A stretch of 64,000 bases of DNA from assembly GCA_946965045.2 (NCBI GenBank), contig OX337231.1:3162001-3226000 (forward strand). The letters are read 5' to 3'. Source of the DNA: Epithemia pelagica. Its lineage: Eukaryota > Bacillariophyta > Bacillariophyceae > Surirellales > Surirellaceae. Made by a program: the position numbers and the translations under genes. This document shows positions 50,505 through 60,212 of the stretch, one piece after another. How positions within the stretch are numbered: position 1 is the stretch's first letter; every line of letters begins with the position of its first letter. A model generated the notes under the pieces. It was not told where the DNA came from. It did not search any database and saw only the letters and a program-made list of their open reading frames with translations.

Positions 50505-50815
50505 GATATGTCACATTTGATTTCTTTGTTTGTGGTTTGTTCTTTGTTCCCCTTCTTCCCGATAATTTCTGCCACCCGTTTGGTGGCGGATTTCCATCCC
50601 CACGACCCGTATAGTCTATGGCGGTATTCCATTTTCATTGTCAATATCAAGTGATTGATAAAGGAGTAAAGAGTTCCCCAAATATAGCGTTTCATTAATT
50701 GTTACAATGTCGATGTGACCTCTTTATACAAGTTTGATATGACAGAGTATGGGGAAACGCATTAAAAATGCATGAGGAACTTGGGCGCGTTTCTTGAACA
50801 TAGTCGCTTCGAGCC
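50505..50815. other. Convergent intergenic region
   Basis: 311 bases of 3' flanks between two convergent genes; no gene is seen. Confidence 0.45.
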
Positions 50816-51304
50816 CTACAAGTCGTCCAACATGTGTTGTGGCTCTGTATCCCCATTTCTCCATTCAGCTTTGGCATTTAATGTGCAATCATCAAGTTCC
50901 GGAAACTCCGGAAAATCCCCCATTGATTCATCATCACTGATAGAGAATGTGTCGTTGTCCAGTATTATCGAAGGTGGCATGGACAAGGTCCCATGTTCAT
51001 ACCCTGAATGTTCTTCTTCTGGTGGTTCGAGCGATACGACCATGGCTCCTTCTGAAGTCTGTCTTGGACTCAGGCACAACTCCATCTCCCCATGGTTAGA
51101 TAGGCCACTTTGTGACTCTTCGTCCGAAAGAGTAGGGATGAAAAGGTCAGTCGTCGAATCAAAGACTGGATGGAACTTGTTGGCGTCAAGTGTTGGTGAG
51201 CCTGCAGTCCGAGGTGGTGGAGCCGTTCCGTTCGTGTGATAAGGCGAAGGAGACCACGTGAAGGAAAAACTTTCTTCGTCTCTGCAGTTGTTGTTCGAGC
51301 TCAT
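50816..51304 (-). CDS. Uncharacterised small acidic protein
   Basis: 162 residues, rich in Ser, Asp, Glu and Pro, with no predicted membrane segment. Notable stretches are FSFTWSPSPYHTNGTAPPPRTAGSPTLDANKFHPVF and SISDDESMGDFPEFPELDDC. The latter resembles casein-kinase-2 target sequence (SDDE). Codon use looks coding, and an ATG (51304) and stop are clean, but no family is recognised. It may be disordered. Confidence 0.55.
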   Translation of the reverse strand: MSSNNNCRDEESFSFTWSPSPYHTNGTAPPPRTAGSPTLDANKFHPVFDSTTDLFIPTLSDEESQSGLSNHGEMELCLSPRQTSEGAMVVSLEPPEEEHSGYEHGTLSMPPSIILDNDTFSISDDESMGDFPEFPELDDCTLNAKAEWRNGDTEPQHMLDDL

Positions 51305-52873
51305 TCTTGAAATTTACAGTCTTTGTTCGATGAAAAGCACCCAGCGATTTGTCGATAGTGATAATGGACAGAAACTGAAAATGTGATCGAATTAATTTGT
51401 GACGGGAAGAGGTCCCTTGGAAGTTTTGTGCCTCTGCGATTTCAACGGCGGGCTTGACAACGCATGCCCGCCAAGACCACTCCAAAACCGTTGTAATGAC
51501 TGGAACACATAGGGAAATACGATCACGCCGGCCGTTCCTTAAAAATATTTGGAGCTCAACGCCCGTGAATGTATTGTTTGGAGAGTCTTGGAAGCTAAAA
51601 CTCCAACCAACGGCAATAGCAATACCATGCAGCGACAAAAGATAGGGCTGATTTTTCTATCGGGTCAGTGCGAAGCCAACACTGTCCCGTCAAAGGATGA
51701 AGTCCTACACCGGACATGGATACATATGGTGGTACTTCCGTTGACAGACGCATAAATACGAAACAGTGACCGTAGTCGCACGGTCACACACCTGATAGTG
51801 CCCAAAAAACAGAACAGACACATGTCAACCGTTCAGCACCGGTTTGCCAAAAACATCTTTGCGGTCTTTCATGCTCCGACGAAAGCAGCTCGGGGGACAC
51901 TGTCACATGACTCTCCGATTCGGTCAATTGCCTTGTTCCCTCGACCGCGAGCAAATTCACTCAACTAGGAACAAACCGGCGTGTCTACCGGATCGATTCC
52001 GCCATATCGGCATCCACGAGACAGTTGAAACTATAACTCAATAGGTGAACAGAAGACGCGCTATTAATTTTTCAACCAACACGCTTTGTCGTGGGAGTAT
52101 CGCGAAAAAGAGGTTAATGGTGAAAAATGTGCTGGAACAGGCTACATCTGTGACCAGTCTGCCGTCTCCGAGTGAGTTTCCAAGATTGGAGCGAGCTCTT
52201 GGAGGCACGGATCTAAACATGTAGCGTTCCTCTGGACCACCGACATTATTGGGAAAGCAGTCTTGCGGCCCCTCTTGTGTTCTTGATGCGGTGTTTCGAT
52301 CCTTTTGGACATCGCATCGAGTGCTAGGTAGCTTTTCTTCATTACGAGCGCGCCTTTTTTGCCTCTTGGTGCAGATCTTTGATTTAGAGGGAACCAAGCG
52401 AAGTTTTTGTTTATTTGAAGGGACTCTCTACCTGACCATCATCGTCGAAGATGACGGTGCTCATGTTCAGAACATCAAGAGTGCGTCGGATGTTCAGCTT
52501 CAAAGCGTTCTGATTTCTGATCGAGGCAAAATGACAAAGTTGTACTCCCAGGAGTAGCCAGAAAGATACGTCCACAAAGCAAAGTAAGAGGACTTAATCG
52601 AGTATAGCTGACAGGATTGACCGAAAAGTTGTAAGATGGATCTGTTACCCATGCCCTGAAAATCAAAAAATAGGTGAACATTGAGCTTCGTCATCTCGCA
52701 GCCTTCGTTTGTACATTGGGAATTGGGACCGAAGTATCGCGGCCATATTTTTTCTTGGGTAACACGGTTTCAATCCAGATGGAACAAGTACTTGTCCAAT
52801 ATTACTGCCTCCACACATTTAAGTCTTCTCTGAAAGTTGATTGAGATCCCTAATGAGATCGTTTAATGGTTCT
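51305..52873. other. 1.6-kb intergenic region without a recognised gene
   Basis: Several ORFs of 60-120 codons occur on both strands (for example minus 52038-52397, plus 52249-52557). They overlap, mostly lack a clear start, and match nothing known to me. A non-coding RNA or unrecognised spliced gene cannot be excluded. Confidence 0.45.
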
Positions 52874-54283
52874 CTATACCTTACTATAGTCCAACTTCGA
52901 TTCCAATTTCTTGTTGTCAAGGATCTTACGGGCAGCTTTCATGAAGTCCTCTTCCAACGTGTAGTCACGGTCAGCCCGAATTGCAAAAAGGCCAGCTTCC
53001 GTACAAATATTTCGCATGTCTGCCCCATTGAGTCCATCGGCAAGTTTGACCACCGACTCAAAATCAATGTCACCTCGCTTCGTGATATTCGAAGCATGAA
53101 TTTTTAGGATTTCCAGCCGCTGAGTTTCATTCGGCTCGGGAATTTCAATCTTCCGGTCCAATCGACCAGGACGTAAAAGGGCAGGATCTAGAATATCAGG
53201 ACGATTTGTGGCCATGACCATCTTAACCTGTCCTTGAGCTTCAAACCCATCCATCTGGTTTAGTAATTCCATGAGAGTGCGCTGAATCTCGCGATCAGCT
53301 GAAGTACCTTCCGAGAAACGCGAACCACCGATGGCATCAATTTCGTCCATAAAAATCACACAAGGTTCATGATCACGTGCGAATCCAAACATCTCCCGAA
53401 TAATTCGAGCAGACTCTCCAATATATTTGTCCACAATAGCCGATGCAACAACTTTGAGAAAAGTAGCATTGATGTTCGATGCTAGCGCTCGAGCTAAGAG
53501 TGTTTTCCCGGTACCTGGAGGTCCATAAAGAAGAACTCCCTTGGGTGCCTTAATTCCCACACGGACGAAAAGTTCTGGGTTTGTTAGAGGCAATTCAATG
53601 ACTTCTCTCAATTCACGAATCTGTTCATTCAGACCACCAATATCAGCGAAACTGACTCCTCCGTCTTCTTCGGATGCTTGCATGTGGAATACAGTGGGGT
53701 CTACCTCACGAGGAAGGACTCGCATGATCGTCAGCGTGGTCATATCAAGCGCAACACGGGTTCCAGGCTTCAACTTGTCTTGGTTCAATCGAGATCTACA
53801 TCCGACCACATATCGTGGTCCACTGCTAGCCTTAACGATGAAGCGTTCAGTATCAAGACGCTTCAATACATCACCAATGATCTGACCAACCGACTGGAGA
53901 GCATTAAGGTCATCTTCCGTCTTTTGGTATCGGCCTTGCAAACCTTTGACATCTTCACGCATTCGCTTCAAACGAGCTTCAACTTCGCGATGCTCGCGGA
54001 TTTTGGCCCGGTAGTCTTCGAGCACCTGTTCACGTTCCGAGCGCTGAACCTGCTGAACAACAGCGGCAGCAGGTGGGTCTGCTTGATCTGCAGCTTCATT
54101 CTCTCCTCCAGTATCACCTTCTGTATTCCCATTTCCTTCATTGTTTGACTCGTTGCTGTTGTCGTTGTTCTCGTTGTTTTGACCACCTTCATTGTTTTGC
54201 TCATTCCCTTCATTGTTGCTTTCGTTCGCCTCACCGGCGCCTTCGTCATTTGCGGATGGTGCTGCTGCGTTTTCGTCACTCAT
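52874..54283 (-). CDS. RPT4: 26S proteasome regulatory ATPase Rpt4 (PSMC6)
   Basis: 469 residues, single exon. AAA+ subunit of the 19S base. The core from about residue 85 follows Rpt4 closely: [76 protein letters not shown] (Walker A), [12 protein letters not shown] (Walker B), [21 protein letters not shown] and the end [12 protein letters not shown]. The first 70 or so residues are an unusual Asn/Glu/Gly-rich extension ([20 protein letters not shown]). A coiled coil ([24 protein letters not shown]) would pair with Rpt3 or Rpt5. It is divergent from the CK2-like kinase across 232 bp. Confidence 0.95.
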   Translation of the reverse strand: MSDENAAAPSANDEGAGEANESNNEGNEQNNEGGQNNENNDNSNESNNEGNGNTEGDTGGENEAADQADPPAAAVVQQVQRSEREQVLEDYRAKIREHREVEARLKRMREDVKGLQGRYQKTEDDLNALQSVGQIIGDVLKRLDTERFIVKASSGPRYVVGCRSRLNQDKLKPGTRVALDMTTLTIMRVLPREVDPTVFHMQASEEDGGVSFADIGGLNEQIRELREVIELPLTNPELFVRVGIKAPKGVLLYGPPGTGKTLLARALASNINATFLKVVASAIVDKYIGESARIIREMFGFARDHEPCVIFMDEIDAIGGSRFSEGTSADREIQRTLMELLNQMDGFEAQGQVKMVMATNRPDILDPALLRPGRLDRKIEIPEPNETQRLEILKIHASNITKRGDIDFESVVKLADGLNGADMRNICTEAGLFAIRADRDYTLEEDFMKAARKILDNKKLESKLDYSKV

Positions 54284-54515
54284 TTTGGTATGAATGGTCT
54301 TTCAAACTAAGTTACTCAAAGAGAGCCACCACAAACCACTGGATTGATGAAGGCAATGGCGTCTCCAAAGTCCAAAATCTTTTGAGATCCGACTGCTTCC
54401 AAATCACGAGTCGCACAAAGCCGGCTATGAAGCAGGAAGCGCTATATGCATGGCAAAAAAAACATAGCTTAGAGAGAGAGGCGACCATTTTTGCCATCCT
54501 GACAATGAAGCTTCA

Positions 54516-55916
54516 ATGGTCGAAAGTCGAAAGACATCTCGAATGAAACTCCCCTTTTGCAGGATCACTTTTGTCGTCCATGTTATAATCGTCTGGCTAT
54601 TCGGCTTAGCCTCTGCAGAAAAAGCGTATCCTCTCGGTTGTTCTGGTCGTGATCCAAGTTTCTATGATTATGAACGTTACCCTTTTCCTCCCAAGGATCC
54701 ACTCATTTTGAAGGTGGCCGCCGCAACCGAGATCAGCGGTCTTCCACTCCTAAGGACTCAGGATGATTTTCTGATTTATAAGCGTCTTGGCACAGGAAAA
54801 TTCAGTGACGTTTTCGAAGCAGTTGACTTGAAATGGTCGACGAAGAGCAGAGAGGACAGCCCTCCTAACCAATCATCGATTGTTGTCTTGAAGTGCTTGA
54901 AGCCTGTTTCGGAACGCAAAATACGAAGAGAAGTATTGGTTTTGCATCACGCATCGCGGTTGCCCAACCTTGCACGAATGCTTGGTGTAGTGTTGCCAAA
55001 AAATCCACTACATCAGTCCTCTGGAAGAGCTGATGATAGCGAAACTACAGTTGTCAGGCAGCATCCCCGCATGCCAACTCTTATCTTAGCCCACGCTGGA
55101 AAAGGATCGCAGTGGTTTTGTCACAATAGCCGAACTTCCTGCAGTACGGCAAAGTCTACTGGTTTTGACACTGATGGGCGGGATGGAGACGATTTTGGGA
55201 TCTTATCACAGCATGAAGTGAGGTATTTTCTTTTCCATTTGTTGATTGCTCTAGATTCCTTGCACGCCTGCGGAATCATGCACAGAGATGTGAAGCCACG
55301 CAATGTTCTAATTCATCGTAAAGAAAAGCGGCTAATGCTGATCGATCTGGGTTTGGCTGATTTCTATCTTCCTCACCAACGCTACAACGTACGAGTTGCC
55401 TCGCGCCACTACAAAAGTCCTGAGCTGTTGTTGGGATATGAATGGTACGATTATGCAATTGACATGTGGGGAGTCGGCTGTATACTTGCAGGGCTCTTGT
55501 TTCATCGGGAACCACTGTTTCGAGGGAGAGACAATCTGGATCAGCTGGGGAAAATTATATCTCGGCTTGGAACTACAGATTTGATCAACTATGCGATTCG
55601 ATACAATATGCAGCTTTCCAGTGACGTTCAATCTCTGATTTCACAGTATCACGACAAGGGAAACGTCCATCGACGGCCTTGGCTTGACTTATTTACCTCA
55701 TCGCGTATGCAGCCATCGTCAACGGGAAACGTCAATCCAATGGAACAGCTGGATAACTTTTGGTTGCAAGGAATTGATCTGGTCGACAGACTGTTAGTAT
55801 ACGATCACGACGAGCGATGGACAGCGAGACAAGCAATGCAGCATCGATTCTTTGATGGGGTTCGCGATGATGTCCTTCGTCAGGTACAAACCACAGCTGC
55901 TAGTTCTCGAACTTGA
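54516..55916 (+). CDS. CK2-alpha-like protein kinase with a secretory signal peptide
   Basis: 466 residues. Residues about 10-36 form a signal peptide (MKLPFCRITFVVHVIIVWLFGLASAEK). The kinase domain resembles casein kinase 2 alpha. It has LGTGKFSDVFEAVD (glycine loop), VVLKCLKPVSERKIRREV (ATP Lys and helix-C Glu), HRDVKPRNVLI (catalytic Asp), LIDLGLADFY (DLG where CK2 has DWG), and YNVRVASRHYKSPELLLGYEWYDYAIDMWGVGC, closely matching the CK2 activation segment. A Ser/Asp-rich insert of about 60 residues sits before helix D/E. All catalytic residues are present, so it is probably active, but in the ER/Golgi lumen or outside. No KDEL is seen. ATG 54516 or 54543 could start; both leave the signal. 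Confidence 0.87.
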   Translation: MVESRKTSRMKLPFCRITFVVHVIIVWLFGLASAEKAYPLGCSGRDPSFYDYERYPFPPKDPLILKVAAATEISGLPLLRTQDDFLIYKRLGTGKFSDVFEAVDLKWSTKSREDSPPNQSSIVVLKCLKPVSERKIRREVLVLHHASRLPNLARMLGVVLPKNPLHQSSGRADDSETTVVRQHPRMPTLILAHAGKGSQWFCHNSRTSCSTAKSTGFDTDGRDGDDFGILSQHEVRYFLFHLLIALDSLHACGIMHRDVKPRNVLIHRKEKRLMLIDLGLADFYLPHQRYNVRVASRHYKSPELLLGYEWYDYAIDMWGVGCILAGLLFHREPLFRGRDNLDQLGKIISRLGTTDLINYAIRYNMQLSSDVQSLISQYHDKGNVHRRPWLDLFTSSRMQPSSTGNVNPMEQLDNFWLQGIDLVDRLLVYDHDERWTARQAMQHRFFDGVRDDVLRQVQTTAASSRT

Positions 55917-56038
55917 AGGCATACACAGGTTTGAGCTACAGTTTTTCATAAGCATCGACCAAGACGTCGTGGATGTTTCCAGCTATCAAATTCTAAAAAG
56001 GGCGTCTAAATACCATCCGTCAGAGTTTACTAGGTAAT

Positions 56039-57169
56039 CTAAAAGGAGTCAGCAGGCCATATCAAGTGGGGACATTGATCCATAATATCTGGCATTGAAA
56101 CTCCTTGCTGACCTAGTGGCCGATACATCCATCCCTCGTCATTCGCCTGCTCAATTTCATTCTCCCAAAGTTGAAAGTCAGAACCTTGCTTTTGTTGTTC
56201 AATGGCGTCGATGATGAATGTCGGAAGATGCAATTTGATTGTATCATCGGATGAATCTGACAAGATTCGGTTGGATGCGTAGCCAAGAAGGCTAGGAAGA
56301 ACCTTGTTGATTGTAGTGAGATCCAGATTATAACCAAACTCACGAAGTTGCAACTTGTCTCCTCGTGAGCGAAGGGATAACCAACCAAGAACAGTGTCTT
56401 CGTCGGTTCCAGTTTTCTTTTTCAACAGCCAGAGTGAACCCTCAAGCTCATGACTCAGGTAATTGTTCCAGTAAAGTTCGGATCGGACGATGGCCCCAGC
56501 AAACTTTTTCTCATAGTATTTTTGATGTAGTTGCATCAGTTGCTTGGTATCATCGGGGAACTTTGCATGGCTAATGGCAACATTCTCATCGAGCGCCACA
56601 CTGGACAGCCGATCTCGTTGAATGAGTGTGGTTGACCATTTGGATACCGTGCATACGTAACCAACCTTTTGATAAACAGGAAAGAAACTCGGTGCGGCAT
56701 GAAGCAGCGAGAGTTGCATGCCCTCACTTTCCATTATCTGAATGGCGTCGAGGAGCAATTCTTTCGACAAGCCCCGTTTTCGGTGGGCTTCAAGGGTGCA
56801 CACTTCACCTATGCCTCCAGCTCGAATGGTTCCAGCGAAACCATTTCCTCCTGAGATTGTGCGATGAAATATTCGACAGGATGCCACCACTTTTTCTTCA
56901 AACATTGCTACCCGGATGAAGGAGGCATTCCGATCTGGATCATTGTAGAAGTGTTGTGCAAAGTAGGATGCAGGTGGCGGGTTGTCCTTGTATGCAAAGA
57001 CAGACGCACAAAACTCGGCCCATGATGGTACTTCTTCATCACTCAAGCCACGCAGAGTATAGTTCGCGGGTGTATCATTTCCTGTCACCTGAACAGTAAG
57101 TTGACGTTCCATTGTCGTAGACACCGTCATGTTGGATGGATCATGAATCTCTTCTGAATGTGCAGACAT
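56039..57169 (-). CDS. GNAT-family N-acetyltransferase (Eis-like)
   Basis: 376 residues. An N-terminal GNAT domain covers about 35-190: YTLRGLSDEEVPSWAEFCASVF, VVASCRIFHRT, GGIGEVCTLEAHRKRGLSKELLLDAI (acetyl-CoA loop R-x-x-G-x-S) and LSLLHAAPSFFPVYQKVGYV. A second, GNAT-like half follows, as in Eis-type acetyltransferases. Substrate is unknown and no targeting signal is clear. The start ATG 57169 is followed by the 800-bp divergent promoter region with a perfect palindrome. Confidence 0.82.
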   Translation of the reverse strand: MSAHSEEIHDPSNMTVSTTMERQLTVQVTGNDTPANYTLRGLSDEEVPSWAEFCASVFAYKDNPPPASYFAQHFYNDPDRNASFIRVAMFEEKVVASCRIFHRTISGGNGFAGTIRAGGIGEVCTLEAHRKRGLSKELLLDAIQIMESEGMQLSLLHAAPSFFPVYQKVGYVCTVSKWSTTLIQRDRLSSVALDENVAISHAKFPDDTKQLMQLHQKYYEKKFAGAIVRSELYWNNYLSHELEGSLWLLKKKTGTDEDTVLGWLSLRSRGDKLQLREFGYNLDLTTINKVLPSLLGYASNRILSDSSDDTIKLHLPTFIIDAIEQQKQGSDFQLWENEIEQANDEGWMYRPLGQQGVSMPDIMDQCPHLIWPADSF

Positions 57170-57293
57170 GTTGCGAAGAAGTGACCCGCGCTCGGGAATC
57201 AGAATCGGGAACGGAGTCCTCGATCATTCTTGGAAATGACATCATACATCCTACTCGTACATCGTGGAACAAACTCCCCCAATACGAATATCC

Positions 57294-57313
57294 GTACTCG
57301 TACGTACGAGTAC
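57294..57313. promoter_or_regulatory. Perfect 20-bp palindrome gtactcgtacgtacgagtac
   Basis: Exactly self-complementary. Its first 15 bases, with the preceding c, also occur at 33774-33789 in another divergent promoter. It is suited to binding a dimeric regulator; function not shown. Confidence 0.55.
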
Positions 57314-57714
57314 CTAACCGGCCGCTAAACGTGTGCATTTGAAAAGTTCAAAGGCTTATCAATAATGGTCCCCATAACTTGGAAGGGGCAAGCACGCCAT
57401 TTGAATTGCCTTGACGCGATACTACGAGTACATCCATCCCATGAGATTAGTGTTTGAAAATATGCCTTCCATCGTGGCGTACAACTACAGTCTGTCTACT
57501 TCTGATTGTGAGAAGAAACTGTACCACCATACGATAAAGTGTATGAAAAGTGGTCAGAAGTCAGAAGTCAGTGGGGGGCATGGGCAATATTAACTATGTA
57601 ATCGTCTTTTGGAAATAGCCAACTGAAAAATGGAAGGGACAGATCATGATGACACTTCGCATTCGTGGTTATCGATCCTCAGCGGACGACCCTCTTTTCT
57701 TTGTTTATATTTCA

Positions 57715-57725
57715 TTTATATATAG
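57715..57725 (+). promoter_or_regulatory. TATA-like element tttatatatag
   Basis: The clearest TATA-type sequence in the window, upstream of the YGYGD-repeat gene. Assignment is by sequence only. Confidence 0.45.
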
Positions 57726-57968
57726 CACGAGATCACTTGGGTGTACAATCTTAGAGGCCCAACAAGATAACTCTTTCTTCTCCCTGCCACAATTTGAAAC
57801 ATACGAGTACTGTGTGGGATGCCGTTCTAGCTTCATCGCGGGGGAATTGAACACCATAAAAGCAAAAGACTGTGCCGAGAGTCCAGAAAGTCCAAGTTGT
57901 TCGTGCCGCTTGCATCTTGACCCACTCACAAGCTACACTCGTTCGGAGATACCACTAGTTGAACCAAA

Positions 57969-58670
57969 ATGGCAGAAGTTGATTACGGATACGGAGATGG
58001 TGCACCAGCCACTGATTATGGTTACGGAGATGGTGCTCCCGACTCCACGGACTATGGCTACGGAGATGCTGCCCCCGACTCCACTGACTACGGCTATGGC
58101 GATGGCGCGCCTGATGGGGAACCGGCGGACAAGACAGACTACGGTTACGGGGATGCCCAACCTGATTACGGCTATGGTGATTCCAAGCCGGACAACACAG
58201 ACTATGGCTACGGTGATGCGCAACCCGATTATGGCTACGGTGACGCTGAACCGGACTATGGGTACGGAGAGGCAAAGCCGGATATGGAATACGGGGACGC
58301 GCCTCCTCCACCCAAGCCAGCGGTACAGAATGACAAGCGCCCCAAGAGACGTTGTTCTGTGACACGGTTTTCGATTGAAGCCGAAGCTTGTGATCGCCCG
58401 TTGGACTACAACTGGCAGGGTCAACAACCACAAGAGTCGGCTCCGGTCCCACCTCCCGAACAACGACCAGAACAACCGCAAGAACAGTATCCTCAAGCCG
58501 ACGAAAAATCAACAGCAATGACGGAAGCAACTGCAAATAGTTCAGATGGAACTGCGGATGCTGACGATGATGGTGGCATGCTTGCCAAGGTCAAACTATC
58601 AGCCATGAACAGTAAACCCAAGAAGAAGGGCATGTTGGGCAAGATCCGAAAGCGCTTATCGATCATTTAG
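57969..58670 (+). CDS. YGYGD-repeat protein with basic C-terminus
   Basis: 233 residues. Residues 4-110 hold nine tandem DYGYGD/E units with linkers such as GAPDST, AAPDST, AQP and SKPDNT, ending in MEYGDAPPPPKP. Then RPKRRCSVTRFSIEAEACDRPLDYNW, a Gln/Pro-rich stretch, and a strongly basic tail (KPKKKGMLGKIRKRLSII). There is no signal peptide, so it is cytoplasmic or nuclear unless modified. I recall similar YGYGDA repeats in other pennate diatoms, but no function. The Tyr/Gly-rich repeats could self-associate, and the basic tail could bind acidic membranes or nucleic acids; both are inference. Serines in RRCSV and RKRLS look like basophilic kinase sites. Confidence 0.83.
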   Translation: MAEVDYGYGDGAPATDYGYGDGAPDSTDYGYGDAAPDSTDYGYGDGAPDGEPADKTDYGYGDAQPDYGYGDSKPDNTDYGYGDAQPDYGYGDAEPDYGYGEAKPDMEYGDAPPPPKPAVQNDKRPKRRCSVTRFSIEAEACDRPLDYNWQGQQPQESAPVPPPEQRPEQPQEQYPQADEKSTAMTEATANSSDGTADADDDGGMLAKVKLSAMNSKPKKKGMLGKIRKRLSII

Positions 58671-59120
58671 AGCTCACACGTCGTACGGTATTGACCGGGG
58701 CGAGCTCTCTTTCATTTCTGCATGTTATGGGGGAACAGCCAGTGTCTAGCGCTGTGAGCTTGCTGACATTCGTTGCTTGTCAATAATAATACAGCCATAA
58801 ACTACACATCATCAAATAGTAACATCCATTTCGAGTTTTACACTTGACGAAGCACACCTATTCGTGCTATATGCTAAATATCTACCCTGGTCTATGTCAC
58901 CACTTGCCTGAGTAAAAGTACTCTTACAGGTGACTGGAACAGTCACACAAGCAATTCACAGTCACCGAGCGTGGTCGAAATAGTTCTACGGTGGAAAGAG
59001 CTGCAATGGACGGTCGCCATCTCCAGACTTTTGGCATCTAAGGAGCTACTGATAGAGCCGCTTGCACGCTCCGCAAAATGTGCCATATCTTTGGAGACAC
59101 AATGGGCGCCGCCAAATATT
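58671..59120. other. Convergent intergenic region
   Basis: 450 bases of 3' flanks; a plus-strand frame from 58971 is the shadow of the Hikeshi-like gene. I see no gene. Confidence 0.45.
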
Positions 59121-59891
59121 CTATGTTTCCTCGCGCTTCTTCATAAAAAAATTGGGATCTCGTTTGAATCGGTTCTCAAATCGTTTGAACCATCGATCAA
59201 AAATGTTTTGTGGAACAATCATGTTGCCAGGGCCAGCATTGCCTGTATCGAACGATCTCATGAAATCAAACAAATCATAGGCAATTTGTTGTGCAACAAA
59301 GAGCCTTCCTTCTTGGTTGTTGTTGCTATTGGTGCTCAGGTTTTGAATGTTGGCCAAAGGTTCAATGGAGGCGGCAATCGTCACCATGAGTGGCGTCCCT
59401 CTGCTCACCAACTCCAAAAGCTGTTCCTTTTCACTCCAACCTGTTTGAAAGACCGACGAGGGTTGCTCAGGTGTTAGAGCACCCAACAATTCAAAACCAG
59501 TCGAAGCAGGAGGCTCGCTGTTGATGGGGACAGTGGATGGATTGAGTGCCGCCGTGAGTTGTACATAGCAAAGAACGCCATGGTCGGGCGGGAGAGTGAT
59601 TCCAGGAAGAATAAAAAAGACAATCTCACGAATCGTTGCCAAGGGAGGCACCAAGTCACCGGGGCAAGTCAAATTCAACGTGTACTTGAGCCCCGATGCG
59701 TCCACGGGAACGAAATCGGTTCGGACGGGTCGTCCAGGGATGACTATTCCAAAGGCGGCAGCAGCTTGTGGTGGTTGCGGCGGTGGCTGTGGCTGTGGCT
59801 GTGGTTGCGGTGGAGATACGTACGGGGGGCTAGCATTCACTGGCGGGCCATCCGCCATGGAGAAGGCTTCCATTTGCGCAGCAATGTTCAT
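59121..59891 (-). CDS. Hikeshi/OPI10 homologue (Hsp70 nuclear import factor family)
   Basis: 256 residues. A Pro/Gln-rich stretch (PPQPQPQPQPPPQPPQ) precedes the conserved Hikeshi core: FGIVIPGRPVRTDFVPVD, YTLNLTCPGDLVPPLATIREIVFFILPGITLP, a mid-region GFELLGALTPEQPSSVFQTGW and the C-terminal VPQNIFDRWFKRFENRFKRDPNFF. In animals Hikeshi carries Hsp70 into the nucleus during heat stress; the same role is inferred. ATG 59891 (MNIAAQMEAF) is the first ATG in frame; upstream the frame starts with TTG. The proline-rich insert is longer than usual for the family. Confidence 0.9.
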   Translation of the reverse strand: MNIAAQMEAFSMADGPPVNASPPYVSPPQPQPQPQPPPQPPQAAAAFGIVIPGRPVRTDFVPVDASGLKYTLNLTCPGDLVPPLATIREIVFFILPGITLPPDHGVLCYVQLTAALNPSTVPINSEPPASTGFELLGALTPEQPSSVFQTGWSEKEQLLELVSRGTPLMVTIAASIEPLANIQNLSTNSNNNQEGRLFVAQQIAYDLFDFMRSFDTGNAGPGNMIVPQNIFDRWFKRFENRFKRDPNFFMKKREET

Positions 59892-60212
59892 GGTGAGTTG
59901 GTTGTTGTCACTGTGAAGAGAAAGCAATCGAGGGTTCGCGATTCGCTCCCGCGCGATTGGCGCATGTATTGTATACGCGACCAGAAAGTTTGGGGAAGCT
60001 ACCGTAGTAGAAAGAGAAGAGGTAGGAATCCTATGCAAAAGATAAAGTAGGAGTAGTCAGAGTTCTTTTTGTCTATCTTTGAGTTATTCTCCGGCCTCAT
60101 GCATTATGATTAGGAGTATTTCTTATTTGTTCAAATCCCAACTATGGATTTGATCTCTTGTCTATTTTTGTTTATTTCTTCAGTTATTTCGTGTGGCATT
60201 CAGTGGTCCCCT
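59892..60212. other. Intergenic region between Hikeshi-like and cyclin genes
   Basis: 321 bases; promoter of the Hikeshi-like gene and 3' end of the cyclin gene. No gene is seen. It includes the short agtaggagtagt repeat type common in this window. Confidence 0.4.

Larger units (their letters stand above)
57170..57968. promoter_or_regulatory. Divergent promoter region, GNAT / YGYGD-repeat protein
   Basis: 800 bases. It contains a perfect 20-bp palindrome (57294-57313) on the GNAT side and a TATA-like tttatatatag (57715-57725) about 245 bp before the repeat gene. No gene is called. Confidence 0.5.

Noticed and set aside
52038-52557. Overlapping ORFs upstream of Rpt4
   Set aside because: Frames on both strands are open for about 100 codons without family features; none can be preferred.
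57933-58536. Minus-strand ORFs of about 190 codons opposite the YGYGD gene
   Set aside because: Repeats in the real gene create open antisense frames; the plus-strand frame has a good ATG and regular protein repeats.
60100-60150. gttcaaatccc as a tRNA T-arm
   Set aside because: No D-arm, anticodon arm or acceptor stem can be drawn around it.
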